Shown here: positions 49,085 to 57,613 of the stretch, in pieces
How positions within the stretch are numbered: the stretch's first letter is position 1
Layout of the letters: each line of letters opens with the position of its first letter
Program-made: the position numbers and the translations under genes
The notes under the pieces: model-generated
What the model was told of the DNA's origin: nothing
Database searches by the model: none
Seen by the model: only the letters and a program-made list of their open reading frames with translations
NCBI GenBank assembly: GCA_030835385.1
Contig: JAURPI010000039.1
Coordinates: 1-59,045 of the forward strand
DNA: 59,045 bases
Reading direction: 5' to 3'
DNA from: Alphaproteobacteria bacterium
GTDB taxonomy: Bacteria; Pseudomonadota; Alphaproteobacteria; Rhodospirillales; Rhodospirillaceae

Positions 49085-50473
49085 ATGGCCGAAGCAGCCC
49101 AAGACACAGACGCAGATTATCCTAGCTCACGATACTCCTGGTATTGCATGGGCGTCATAGTCTTTGCCTATTTCTTTGGCTTTATGGACCGGATCATAGT
49201 CGGCTTGCTGACTCCAGCAATTCAGTTGGACCTCGGTTTTACCGATACCCAAATGGGTATCATTCAAGGCCTGGCTTTTGCGCTTTTTTATACCCTCTTT
49301 GTGATTCCCATCGGTTGGGCTGCCGATCGATACAATCGCAAGTGGATGCTGACCACAGGAGTTGCCGTCTGGAGTTTGTTCACGGCGGGCTGCGGTCTCG
49401 TACGTAGCTTTACAGGTTTGTTTGGCATGCGAGTCGGTGTTGGCATTGGCGAGGCAACACTCAATCCCTGCACCGCCTCACTAATAGGTGACTATTTTCC
49501 TCCGCGCAGCCGTCCGCGAGCGTTTGGCATTTACACAATGGCCACAGCTTTTGGCACGGGCCTGACATACGTATTTGGTGGGCTCCTCATCGCATTCACT
49601 GGCGCTTTCGCAAACGAAGTTGCCATGTTCAACATGCCATTTCTCGGCCAGATTCCGGCCTGGCAAGCTGTGTTTATTATCATCGGTATTGCGGGACTCA
49701 TTCCAGCCTTGCTGATGGCGTTCACAGTGCGTGAACCAAAACGCAAAGAATTTGCCAAGGACAAGAGCGACAAGGCGTCTTGGGCAGAGATTTTCGCATT
49801 TCTAAAACAAAACAAGACCACGTTGATTTGTCATCACTTCGGTGTCGCCTTCATTCTCATGGCCGTTTATGGCTGGGTAAACTGGATGCCCTCTTTGTTT
49901 AGTCGGGTGCATGAATGGACGGTTCCAGAATTTAGTCTTTGGTACGGCATCTTCGGCGGTCTGTTTGGCATTGTATCGGCCATTTCCAGTGGCTTTGTGA
50001 CCATTTGGTTTAAAGACAACGGCAAGGCCGACGGGGCTATGCGTACGGTGCTATGGGGTGGAGCTGGCCTGACGATCGGCACAACCATTGCGCCGCTTAT
50101 GCCATCTCCGGAGCTCTGCATCGCAGCTTTTGCTATCGCTGGCGTGTTCTCTAACTGGCCACCAGCGCAGGCTCTAGCCGCCGTCAATGAAATGACACCT
50201 AACCAACTGCGTGGCGTTGTAACTTCAGTTTACATTCTAGTCATCGGCATTGGCGGTGCGGGTTTAGGGCCCTTTGCCATGGGTTGGGTGACGGACAATG
50301 TGTTCGGGGACCCCAATCAGATTCATTACTCAATGGCACTGGTGACTGTGGTCATGGGTTCACTTGGTACTCTGCTCATTGCTTATGGCCTCAAGGCCTA
50401 CCGGGAAAGCTTGAGCCGCGTGGATTGGATGACTGGCGGTAATCCTTTAGAAGTGGCAGGGACGAAGGCCTAA
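49085..50473 (+). CDS. MFS transporter (spinster/ACS-like)
   Basis: A 462-residue major facilitator superfamily protein with about 12 membrane segments. The first segment is followed by FGFMDRIIVGLLTPAIQLDL, and the loop motif GWAADRYNRKW fits the MFS motif A between TM2 and TM3. RVGVGIGEATLNPCTASLIG matches the TM4-TM5 region of spinster-like or anion:cation symporters. A central cytoplasmic loop (REPKRKEFAKDKSDKASWAE) separates the two halves. GAGGGG lies upstream of the ATG. It is not clearly tied to neighbours; cargo may be an organic anion. Confidence 0.9.
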   Translation: MAEAAQDTDADYPSSRYSWYCMGVIVFAYFFGFMDRIIVGLLTPAIQLDLGFTDTQMGIIQGLAFALFYTLFVIPIGWAADRYNRKWMLTTGVAVWSLFTAGCGLVRSFTGLFGMRVGVGIGEATLNPCTASLIGDYFPPRSRPRAFGIYTMATAFGTGLTYVFGGLLIAFTGAFANEVAMFNMPFLGQIPAWQAVFIIIGIAGLIPALLMAFTVREPKRKEFAKDKSDKASWAEIFAFLKQNKTTLICHHFGVAFILMAVYGWVNWMPSLFSRVHEWTVPEFSLWYGIFGGLFGIVSAISSGFVTIWFKDNGKADGAMRTVLWGGAGLTIGTTIAPLMPSPELCIAAFAIAGVFSNWPPAQALAAVNEMTPNQLRGVVTSVYILVIGIGGAGLGPFAMGWVTDNVFGDPNQIHYSMALVTVVMGSLGTLLIAYGLKAYRESLSRVDWMTGGNPLEVAGTKA

Positions 50474-50484
50474 ACCTTCTTAAC

Positions 50485-51477
50485 CTACTCCGCTGCTAGC
50501 TTGGCGCCTGCATGCCCCCAACCCGAGCCGCCGTGCACGGTCTGGACGTAGCCTTTAGGTAAGCCAGCATCGGGGGTGAAGCCGTACAAAGCTTCTTCGG
50601 GAATCACTTCGGCCAGGATACTGCGAACAGCCATCAGTTTTTCAAGATCAATGCCCGTCTTGAGCCCCATGCTGTCGAGCAGGAACACTAGGTCTTCAGT
50701 AATTATGTTGCCCGATGCACCTGGTGCAAAAGGACAGCCCCCGAGACCACCGAGGGAGCTATCTAAAGTATCTAACCCGACATCAAGCGCAGCCATGATA
50801 TTTGCGAGACCTTGACCTCGCGTGTTGTGCAGATGAATGCCCGTGAGCTTATCTCGTCCCACTGCAGCCCATATTCCTGTCACCAGTTCCTTCACCTGTA
50901 CCGGGTTGGCGTATCCAGTCGTATCGGCCAAGCCTACTTCGTCGCAGCCGAGCGCAACAAGTTTCTCAGCCATCTCAATCACCTTCGATTGCGGCACGTG
51001 TCCTTCAAGCGTACATCCGAAGGCGGTCGATAGCCCTCCTTCGAAATGTGGCCTCTCACCTTCTGGAAGAGTTTTGATCAAGGCGACAATCTTCTCTACT
51101 TCTTCAAGAACTTGCGCGTGAGTTTTACGTAAATTGGCTTGTGAATGGGTCTCGGAAACAGACAACGGTAAGGTGATCTTGTGAGCCCCTGCTTTGATCG
51201 CATTCTCAGCTCCCTTGAAATTGGGCACGAGCGCAGCAACCTGCAAACTGGGGATGGTTCGCGCGTATTCGACGATCTCTCCGGTATCCGCTAATTGCGG
51301 CAGCAGCTTTGGCGGAACAAATGAGCCCACCTCAATCTCGCGGACGCCGGCATCGGCCTCTGCCTTAATCCATGCCTTTTTGGCTTCGGTCGGCATGGTC
51401 GAGTCCACCGACTGGAGGCCGTCACGAGGGCCAACTTCACTGATGAGAATATCGATGCCGTCCATTACATCTGTCAT
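50485..51477 (-). CDS. Hydroxymethylglutaryl-CoA lyase family protein
   Basis: A 330-residue enzyme of the HMGL/DRE-TIM family. The catalytic Arg lies in SEVGPRDGLQ near residue 18, the metal-binding His pair in LTGIHLHNTRGQGLAN, and the active-site Cys loop in LGGLGGCPFAPGASGN. These match HMG-CoA lyase (releasing acetoacetate and acetyl-CoA), but related enzymes cleave citramalyl-CoA or similar 3-hydroxyacyl-CoAs. It converges with the upstream MFS gene (11-base gap). A CaiB-type CoA transferase follows further right in the opposite direction, which would suit catabolism of a dicarboxylate, though no pathway is complete here. Confidence 0.9.
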   Translation of the reverse strand: MTDVMDGIDILISEVGPRDGLQSVDSTMPTEAKKAWIKAEADAGVREIEVGSFVPPKLLPQLADTGEIVEYARTIPSLQVAALVPNFKGAENAIKAGAHKITLPLSVSETHSQANLRKTHAQVLEEVEKIVALIKTLPEGERPHFEGGLSTAFGCTLEGHVPQSKVIEMAEKLVALGCDEVGLADTTGYANPVQVKELVTGIWAAVGRDKLTGIHLHNTRGQGLANIMAALDVGLDTLDSSLGGLGGCPFAPGASGNIITEDLVFLLDSMGLKTGIDLEKLMAVRSILAEVIPEEALYGFTPDAGLPKGYVQTVHGGSGWGHAGAKLAAE

Positions 51478-51562
51478 TGATCTTATCCTTTAATCCGATG
51501 CGCCTTTATTAGGACATTCGCACCCCATCTGTCACCGATTGGATGGCGGCGACAACAAGGCC

Positions 51563-51781
51563 TCACCCAGTCTTCGGTGAACCGTACTCTGCGGCAGCGT
51601 CACGATAGACCTGGTCGAGCTTTTTCAAGTCGGCGACCGCGTCTAGGAGCTCCAAAAGGAACCTCAGGCAATAGTTGTTGCCAAAACCATGTTCAGCATT
51701 AATCGCCCCTAGACGCGCATATGCTTTTTCTGACAACGCGGCGCTAAATCTCTTTGGCAAAGGGTAGCGTTTTTTGGTCAT
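51563..51781 (-). CDS. Small hypothetical protein (72 residues)
   Basis: I do not recognise this protein. The minus-strand frame from an ATG at 51781 encodes a basic N-terminus (MTKKRYPLPKRFSAALSEKA) followed by helical, leucine-rich sequence (YCLRFLLELLDAVADLKKLD). The composition is that of a soluble helical protein. A weak GAAAG lies before the start. The frame stays open to 52171, but that part is antisense to the CoA transferase gene and looks like its shadow. It lies 85 bases downstream of the HMG-CoA-lyase-like gene start and diverges from the CoA transferase. It is real only if conserved. Confidence 0.5.
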   Translation of the reverse strand: MTKKRYPLPKRFSAALSEKAYARLGAINAEHGFGNNYCLRFLLELLDAVADLKKLDQVYRDAAAEYGSPKTG

Positions 51782-51907
51782 AAAGCTTTCATCCCAGACT
51801 GCATTCGCTTGCCGTGCTCTTGTTAAGATATATGATCGGACCCCTGTTCGGTCCTGTATCGGACACGGGGAATTAGACTTAAGTACATGAATAATAAAGG
51901 ATTTTTT

Positions 51908-53110
51908 ATGGCGGACGCGCAAAACCTCCCATTGTCCGGAACCAAAGTGGTCGAATTCACTCATATGGTGATGGGTCCCACTGTTGGCTGCATCCTCGCC
52001 GATCTCGGTGCTGACGTAATCAAAATTGAACCGCTCAAGGGAGACAACACACGCCGCCTTAAAGGATCGGGCTCTGGTTACTTCCCAATGTTTAACCGGA
52101 ATAAACGATCGATCTGCCTCGACCTTAAGAACCAAACCGGTCATGGCATCGCCTTGGATCTGATTAAGCAATCGGACATCGTCATTGAAAACTTCCGCCC
52201 CGGCGCAATGGACAAACTGGGTTTTGGTTATGAGGATCTAAAGAAACTCAACAAGGGTCTCATCTACTGCTCGGAGAAAGGCTTCCTTTCGGGACCCTAC
52301 GAACACCGCACAGCTCTCGATGAAGTAGCCCAGATGATGGGTGGCCTAGCCTATATGACCGGCCCTCCTGGACAGCCGTTGCGTGCTGGCGCGTCTGTCA
52401 TCGACATTACTGGCGGTATGTTTGGGGTTATCGGCGTTCTTTCTGCTCTGGTCGGCCGCAACCAAACCGGCGAAGGACAACACGTTGTTGCGAGCCTTTA
52501 CGAAACATCTGTTTATCTTGTTGGACAACACATGGCGCAGTACGGGGTGACCGGGTCTCCGGCAAACCCCATGCCGGCACGGGTATCCGCCTGGGCGATA
52601 TACGACGTGTTTGAAACCAAAGACGATGACAAAGTTTTTGTCGGTGTTGTCTCTGACACCCAATGGAAGAACTTCTGCGAGGCATTTGATTTGGACGACC
52701 TTTGGGCAAAGGAAGAGCTGAAGCTCAACAACGGACGGGTTGATGCTCGCCCCTGGCTCAAACCGCAGATTGATGAATTGTTTAAGGGCTATACCAAAGC
52801 CGATCTCATGGCGAAATTAGAAGCGACTGGCATGCCTTTTGCCCCGATCGCCAAACCCCATGAGTTATTTGAAGATCCGCATCTTAACGCTGGCGATGGA
52901 CTTTCAGAGGTCACCTTGACGGATGGAGATGGCGCTGGCCGCAAAATCAAGCTACCGAATATGCCGTTGTCAATCGGTGGTGACCGCCTCGGTGTGCGGC
53001 GTGATTTGCCGCGCGAAGGACAACACACCCGAGAGGTTCTAACAGAAATGGGCCACGACGAATCTACCGTAGCAAAAATGCTTGAGGATGGCATCGCCGC
53101 TGGTGAATAG
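51908..53110 (+). CDS. CaiB/BaiF family CoA transferase
   Basis: A 400-residue family III CoA transferase. The N-terminus has the conserved GTKVVEFTHMVMGPTVGCIL and ADLGADVIKIEPLKGDNTRR, followed by NRNKRSICLDLKNQTGHGIA. The catalytic Asp, which forms an aspartyl-CoA anhydride, is in TALDEVAQMMGGLAYMTG. The C-terminal portion includes DARPWLKPQIDELFKGYTKA. It moves CoA between carboxylic acids. AAAGGA lies 7 bases before the ATG at 51908, which is preferred over the ATG at 51887. Substrates are not evident; the HMGL-like gene nearby may share a pathway. Confidence 0.93.
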   Translation: MADAQNLPLSGTKVVEFTHMVMGPTVGCILADLGADVIKIEPLKGDNTRRLKGSGSGYFPMFNRNKRSICLDLKNQTGHGIALDLIKQSDIVIENFRPGAMDKLGFGYEDLKKLNKGLIYCSEKGFLSGPYEHRTALDEVAQMMGGLAYMTGPPGQPLRAGASVIDITGGMFGVIGVLSALVGRNQTGEGQHVVASLYETSVYLVGQHMAQYGVTGSPANPMPARVSAWAIYDVFETKDDDKVFVGVVSDTQWKNFCEAFDLDDLWAKEELKLNNGRVDARPWLKPQIDELFKGYTKADLMAKLEATGMPFAPIAKPHELFEDPHLNAGDGLSEVTLTDGDGAGRKIKLPNMPLSIGGDRLGVRRDLPREGQHTREVLTEMGHDESTVAKMLEDGIAAGE

Positions 53111-53117
53111 GCGCACG

Positions 53118-53870
53118 ATGCTCTCACGCACGCGTATCGGACTGGCGGGACTCCTGGCCTGGGCTTCTGTCGGGACAGTAGTCGCTAAAGATTCGCTTCC
53201 CCTCAACGCCAATGTTGTCCGCGAGACCAGAGGTGTTATTGCCTATCGTGCTCTGAGCACAGACAAGGTGCGAGGCGAAGAAAGATTCCATATATCAGCC
53301 CACCCTGATGGCTCACGCACCGTGTCGACCATCAGCCGATATGGACCGCGGGATATCCAGCGGCATTCCCTATACAGACTCGACAGCGGATTGCGGCCAA
53401 TTGACGCGACTGTTCAGTACTGGATTGAAGGGGCCTGGCGAGCATCGGGATTAATCACAGTTGATGAGACAGGATTACAAACCGCCAGCCGGAGCCCACT
53501 GGGTGACAGCAACCATGACTTAAAAGTCGACGAGAACTTCGCCATTTTGACGCATCAACTCAGCCCTGATGCCTGGCGCGTTTTCCAGTACGATAAGTCA
53601 ACTGGCGGTGACCAGGCTCTTAACATGTATGACCTGAGCCCTTTGGCTGATGGCCCCGACGGTATTCTTGGAAAACTCACGACGCAGCGTTTCAACTATG
53701 CGGGTGAAACTACGGTCACTGTCCCAGCAGGAACATTTACGGTCGATCATTACCGCTTAGAAGACGCGGTGGATATGTACGTACACGGACCTGACGCCAT
53801 TCTTGTGAAATGGCGCTTTGACGCCATTGACCGTGAACACATATTGATAGAACTGGACCGCACTGAATAG
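53118..53870 (+). CDS. Exported protein of unknown function
   Basis: A 250-residue protein with an N-terminal signal (MLSRTRIGLAGLLAWASVGT, cleavage near VVAKD). The mature part is beta-rich, with repeated short strands such as RTVSTISRYGPRDIQRHSLY and ETTVTVPAGTFTVDHYRLED. The latter resembles exported proteins in which a conversion factor segment (VPAGTF) precedes a mass-balance-like tail; I cannot name a family with confidence. The frame opens at 53082 but the ATG at 53118 begins the signal. It follows the CoA transferase with an 8-base gap and may be co-transcribed; it converges with the next gene. Confidence 0.75.
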   Translation: MLSRTRIGLAGLLAWASVGTVVAKDSLPLNANVVRETRGVIAYRALSTDKVRGEERFHISAHPDGSRTVSTISRYGPRDIQRHSLYRLDSGLRPIDATVQYWIEGAWRASGLITVDETGLQTASRSPLGDSNHDLKVDENFAILTHQLSPDAWRVFQYDKSTGGDQALNMYDLSPLADGPDGILGKLTTQRFNYAGETTVTVPAGTFTVDHYRLEDAVDMYVHGPDAILVKWRFDAIDREHILIELDRTE

Positions 53871-53884
53871 TCGACTGGTCTACT

Positions 53885-54913
53885 CTATCTGCCAGATAAT
53901 GGCGCGAACTCCTCAGTTTGCTGGCACTCAATCTCTACACCATCAAAATCGACTTCAATTTCATCACTAAGCGGATCAGCGTCCGTCAGCGCGAGCGTCT
54001 CACCTGTCGCAGGATCGCTCACCCAAAGGCGCAGCCTGTCATCGCGGCCAAAGCCATCTGCTGCGGGGTATTCTGCCCTCAATAGCATCGCTTCGAGTTC
54101 TCGCCCGGCTTTAGTTCTCAGACCCATAACGCGACCTCTATCGTGACCAACGACCTCTCTTTCTGTCGGACCTTCAATTTCGCACGTGTATGGACGAGCA
54201 CGATGGAGACGAATATGGGTTTGGTCTTCCCGCCCTAGGAACAGCATTCCTGCCGACCAGTTATTGTCGTAAAGCCAGAGTTGTTCCGGTGTCAGAACCC
54301 ACTCCGCGTCAGCACGAAATTCTTCATCCGTACGCTTGGAGATAAAAGAGCACGTGCCCGGGCCATACGCCTGTTTGTCTTCAGTGTTGCCTTGAAGCAC
54401 ACCAAAAATTTGATCGCCGTTACGCCGCCAGATCCAATCGCAATTTATGGCATCGCGTTCACGAAACTGCACTTTGCCCCAAAGCTCTGGCCGCTCGTGT
54501 AGGTTTTCGTAATCCTCAGGATTAAGCGGTCCCTGACCAAAAATATTGACCGCGCCCAAGTCCTCATCAATTACAGCGTGGTAAAGCACTTGGCTGCCGC
54601 CAATGATTGCTCCATTGCGGCCGCCGTTATTAATTTGGCCATAAAACACCACCTCACCGATTTGGGGCGCATTAATACGAGCAAAAGTTCGGTGCCAATG
54701 TTCATGCTCGCCTTCATCACTCGGCATGCGAATATTGCGCTCAAACCACACTTGTGGTGCGGAATCCCAAACACCCGGCAACCATTTGATGAGGTACTCC
54801 ATAACCCATTCAAGATCGGCACGACCTTGATCATATCCAGGAGCCGCCTTACCTGTGTTTGGCGCCAAGGATACCGCGCACAACACACACCAAACCCTGA
54901 ACAACCGCTTCAT
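53885..54913 (-). CDS. Exported protein resembling CpcT/CpeT-type proteins
   Basis: A 342-residue protein with a signal peptide (MKRLFRVWCVLCAVSLAPNT, cleavage near GKA-AP). The mature part has DLEWVMEYLIKWLPGVWDSA at the start, then YGQINNGGRNGAIIGGSQVL, PEDYENLHERPELWGKVQF and the CDWIWRRNGDQIFGVLQGN segment. The order of these blocks resembles CpcT/CpeT, a calycin-like lyase family that attaches bilins in cyanobacteria. Non-photosynthetic members have unknown roles. The resemblance is by eye and moderate. A C-terminal 80-residue part has no match I can name. It converges with the previous gene (14-base gap). Confidence 0.6.
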   Translation of the reverse strand: MKRLFRVWCVLCAVSLAPNTGKAAPGYDQGRADLEWVMEYLIKWLPGVWDSAPQVWFERNIRMPSDEGEHEHWHRTFARINAPQIGEVVFYGQINNGGRNGAIIGGSQVLYHAVIDEDLGAVNIFGQGPLNPEDYENLHERPELWGKVQFRERDAINCDWIWRRNGDQIFGVLQGNTEDKQAYGPGTCSFISKRTDEEFRADAEWVLTPEQLWLYDNNWSAGMLFLGREDQTHIRLHRARPYTCEIEGPTEREVVGHDRGRVMGLRTKAGRELEAMLLRAEYPAADGFGRDDRLRLWVSDPATGETLALTDADPLSDEIEVDFDGVEIECQQTEEFAPLSGR

Positions 54914-54927
54914 CGGCTTACCTCCAG

Positions 54928-55140
54928 TTATTTCTCGTAGTTGGCGGCTTCGACTCTTTTGCGCCCGCCCTTCTTGGCCTCATAGAGTTTTTCGTCTGCC
55001 CGACGAACCAGGTCATACGGTTCAATATTCTCATCTGGCGTACATGTAGCAATGCCGATACTCATCGTAAAGTGGCGAGTCACGTTAGAATATTTGTGCT
55101 TTACCTGAAGGTCAGAAACAGCGTATCGCATTGTATGGCC
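54928..55140 (-). pseudogene. C-terminal fragment of a GGDEF (diguanylate cyclase) protein
   Basis: The frame ends at 54928 and carries only the end of a GGDEF domain: RYAVSDLQVKHKYSNVTRHF, the strand FTMSIGIATCTPDE, and the typical last helix RADEKLYEAKKGGRKRVEAA. The GGDEF active-site motif and everything before it are gone. Upstream, the match stops near 55140, where the sequence turns into the end of an EamA-type gene in another frame. It is a deletion scar, not a functional cyclase. Confidence 0.8.
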
Positions 55141-55504
55141 AAAAGCGCTCGCCCAAAACAACAAAAGATACGGCAACAGTTTGTATGACCTCCGTCTTGG
55201 TATAGGTCATACCAACGGTAAAAGTACTCAGGCCTAGAAGATGAAGAAGCAGGGCGTTGCCGAAAAGCTGCAACAGCCCACCTGCCCAAGCGTATCCTAA
55301 AAACACCGGGCTAGGCACCGGAATATCCTGCTGCGTAATAACCGACAACGCGGCCAACGCAACCAATATCAATAACAGCCCAAAAAGGAACCGAGCAAAG
55401 GTCGCTCCAAAGACCGTCAAGCGTTCTGTCAGGTGTTTCTGTAGCGCCGTACGTGCCGCTTGAACGCCAGCAGCAGCGATGGTCAACAGAATCCAAATTT
55501 CCAT
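55112..55504 (-). pseudogene. EamA-type transporter, N-terminal half only
   Basis: The frame from the ATG at 55504 encodes four to five membrane segments of an EamA/DMT-like transporter (LLTIAAAGVQAARTALQKHL, FLGYAWAGGLLQLFGNALLL, and the conserved FVVLGERFWP before the missing half). After about residue 122 the sequence runs into the GGDEF fragment and ends at an early stop (55112). A full EamA protein has about 300 residues and 10 membrane segments, so half is lost and the product is probably non-functional. Confidence 0.8.
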
Positions 55505-55524
55505 GTTCTAGATCGCCAGTCGGT

Positions 55525-56157
55525 CTACAGATAGACCCAAGGACGCTGCGCCATATCCTTTTCACGGAATGCGAGGATGGCGTCATCCTGCTTGAGCGTT
55601 AGACCAATGGGGTCCAGCCCTTCAACCAACATTTCCTTGTCGGCAGGCGCGATATAAAAAGCATGCGCACCTCCCTCCGGACTGGTCACAGTTTGTGCGA
55701 GAAGGTCCACGGTAAACAAAGTCCCATTGGCTCCTCGCTCAGCAACAACAGCAAACGCTTTGACGTTATCTTCTGATAAAACTATCGGGAGAATGCCATT
55801 GCGGACGCAGTTGCCATAAAAAATGGTGCCGAAGCTTGGCGCGATGACGCAACGAATACCCCATTCTTTCAACGCCCAAACAGCATGCTCACGAGATGAG
55901 CCACAACCAAAATTCTCACCGGATAACAAAATCTCAGCATCGCGAAATGGCGCTTTGTTCAAAATAAAGTCTGGGTTCTCAACCCGAGCGTCGACGTTGG
56001 TGTATCGCCAGTTGGCGAACATGCCGACGGACAAACCGTCTTTCGTTACACCTTTCATTTCTCGGCTTGGAATGATTGCGTCCGTATCGATATTCACTCG
56101 CATAATTGGTGCGGCGACCGATGACAATGTTGTGAACTTTCGCATCGTGAGTGTCAT
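55525..56157 (-). CDS. leuD: 3-isopropylmalate dehydratase small subunit-type protein LeuD
   Basis: A 210-residue swivelling-domain subunit. RVNIDTDAIIPSREMKGVTK near the N-terminus and LLSGENFGCGSSREHAVWAL with the conserved GCGSSREH loop mark the family; the C-terminal ALVCIAPSFGTIFYGNCVRN-like region (here APSFGTIFYGNCVRNGILPI) binds substrate. It assembles with LeuC to isomerise 2-isopropylmalate and 3-isopropylmalate, or a related hydroxy-diacid. An AGGG precedes the ATG at 56157. It lies 7 bases after leuC. No leuB follows, so a role other than leucine synthesis remains possible. Confidence 0.9.
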   Translation of the reverse strand: MTLTMRKFTTLSSVAAPIMRVNIDTDAIIPSREMKGVTKDGLSVGMFANWRYTNVDARVENPDFILNKAPFRDAEILLSGENFGCGSSREHAVWALKEWGIRCVIAPSFGTIFYGNCVRNGILPIVLSEDNVKAFAVVAERGANGTLFTVDLLAQTVTSPEGGAHAFYIAPADKEMLVEGLDPIGLTLKQDDAILAFREKDMAQRPWVYL

Positions 56158-56164
56158 GACGCCA

Positions 56165-57568
56165 CTACCCTAACTTTCTTACATCGGCGATCTTGCCGGC
56201 AATCGCTGACGCAGCTACTGATGTCGGGCTAGCTAAGTGTGTGCGTGTTCTTGGACCTTGACGATTCTCGAAATTACGATTAGTGGAACTGACAACGCGT
56301 TCTTGCTCGCCAAAACTTTCACCACCCGCATAGAAGCACATAGAACAGCCACTCTCTCGCCACTCAAAGCCCGCGTCGACCAGCGCTTGATCGATCCCCT
56401 CAGCTTCGGCAGCCAATTTGACCTGACTGGACCCTGGCACAACGATAGCTTTTACGCCTTCGGCAACACGATGACCTTTCACAACCTTGACGACCTCTCG
56501 AAGGTCAGACAGACGTGAATTGGTACACGACCCTATGAAAGCCGCATCAATCGGTACGCCCTCAATAGGCTGGCCTGGTTTTAGATTCATATACTCAAGC
56601 GCCCGTTCCCATGACGTTTTAGCATTCGCGTCTGGCGCTTCGGAGGGATCAGGCACTGTGCCATCAATCTGACTTGTGTGGCCTGGACTCGTCCCCCAGG
56701 TTATCTTAGGAATAATATCTCCGCAGTCGATGGCTATATCTTTATCGTAAGTTGCATCCTCGTCAGCCTTTAATGTTTGCCAGTATGCAACCGCGGCGTC
56801 CCACGTTTCTCCGGTTGGCGCATAAGGCCGACCACGAACGTATTCTATCGTCGTATCGTCTGGCGGAATAACTCCGGTAAAGGCTGCGAATTCGATAGCC
56901 ATATTACAAACCGTAAAACGATTCTCTTGCGGCAGCGCTCTGATTGCGGACCCTGTAAATTCGATCGCGTGGCCAACACCCCCAGCCGCGGTGTATTCAC
57001 CGATGAGATGCAAAATCATGTCTTTTGCAGTGACACCAAAGCCAAGTTCACCGTCAAACGAAACCCGCATCGATTTCGGTTTATTCACAGCGAGCGTCTT
57101 GGTTGCCAGTGCATGCTCGCCTTCGGTGGATCCAATACCCCAGGCCAGAGCGCCTAATGCCCCCAATGTACAGGTGTGACTGTCAGGACAGACTTGGGTC
57201 AAACCGGGAAGCGTGATGCCTTGCTCAGCAGACACGACGTGCACGATACCTTGCCGGTCGTCACCAATATCAAATAGTTTGATACCCGCGGCCTTCGCCG
57301 CATCTCGTGTGGTCGTGATGAAGTTTTTGCCGGACGGCATGATCGTGTCATCGCCCCGACCAGGGAGCGTGTCGACGATATGATCCATGGTGCAAAACAC
57401 CTGCTCTGGGTTGCGAACCTTTCGCCCAGCGGCCTCCAACCCCTTGAGAGATACTGAACCCGTCCTCTCATGGAGGAACACGCGATCCATGTACAACAGT
57501 GTCGCATCGTCACCTAGATCGGCGACTGTGTGCGCGTCCCATAACTTTTGAATGAGTGTACGGCCCAT
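56165..57568 (-). CDS. leuC: 3-isopropylmalate dehydratase large subunit-type protein LeuC
   Basis: A 467-residue aconitase-superfamily protein. The three iron-sulfur cluster cysteines are in AAFIGSCTNSRLSDL and ESGCSMCFYAGGE. Other motifs are VCPDSHTCTLGALGALAWGI and SSTNRNFENRQGPRTRTHLA. The usual LeuC sequence after CSMC is LAMNPD; here it is FYAGGE, as in a variant LeuC group I recall from alphaproteobacteria. A dehydratase for a methyl-branched malate is an alternative. It is followed directly by leuD. A complete leucine operon (leuB, leuA) is not present in the window. Confidence 0.88.
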   Translation of the reverse strand: MGRTLIQKLWDAHTVADLGDDATLLYMDRVFLHERTGSVSLKGLEAAGRKVRNPEQVFCTMDHIVDTLPGRGDDTIMPSGKNFITTTRDAAKAAGIKLFDIGDDRQGIVHVVSAEQGITLPGLTQVCPDSHTCTLGALGALAWGIGSTEGEHALATKTLAVNKPKSMRVSFDGELGFGVTAKDMILHLIGEYTAAGGVGHAIEFTGSAIRALPQENRFTVCNMAIEFAAFTGVIPPDDTTIEYVRGRPYAPTGETWDAAVAYWQTLKADEDATYDKDIAIDCGDIIPKITWGTSPGHTSQIDGTVPDPSEAPDANAKTSWERALEYMNLKPGQPIEGVPIDAAFIGSCTNSRLSDLREVVKVVKGHRVAEGVKAIVVPGSSQVKLAAEAEGIDQALVDAGFEWRESGCSMCFYAGGESFGEQERVVSSTNRNFENRQGPRTRTHLASPTSVAASAIAGKIADVRKLG

Positions 57569-57613
57569 ACGTCATCGTCCCAGAACGTGAATGTTTCTCC
57601 GGGGTATAACGCC

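Noticed and set aside
51782-52171. Extension of the 72-residue frame upstream to 52171
   Set aside because: It overlaps the confident CaiB/BaiF gene on the other strand and has no features of its own.
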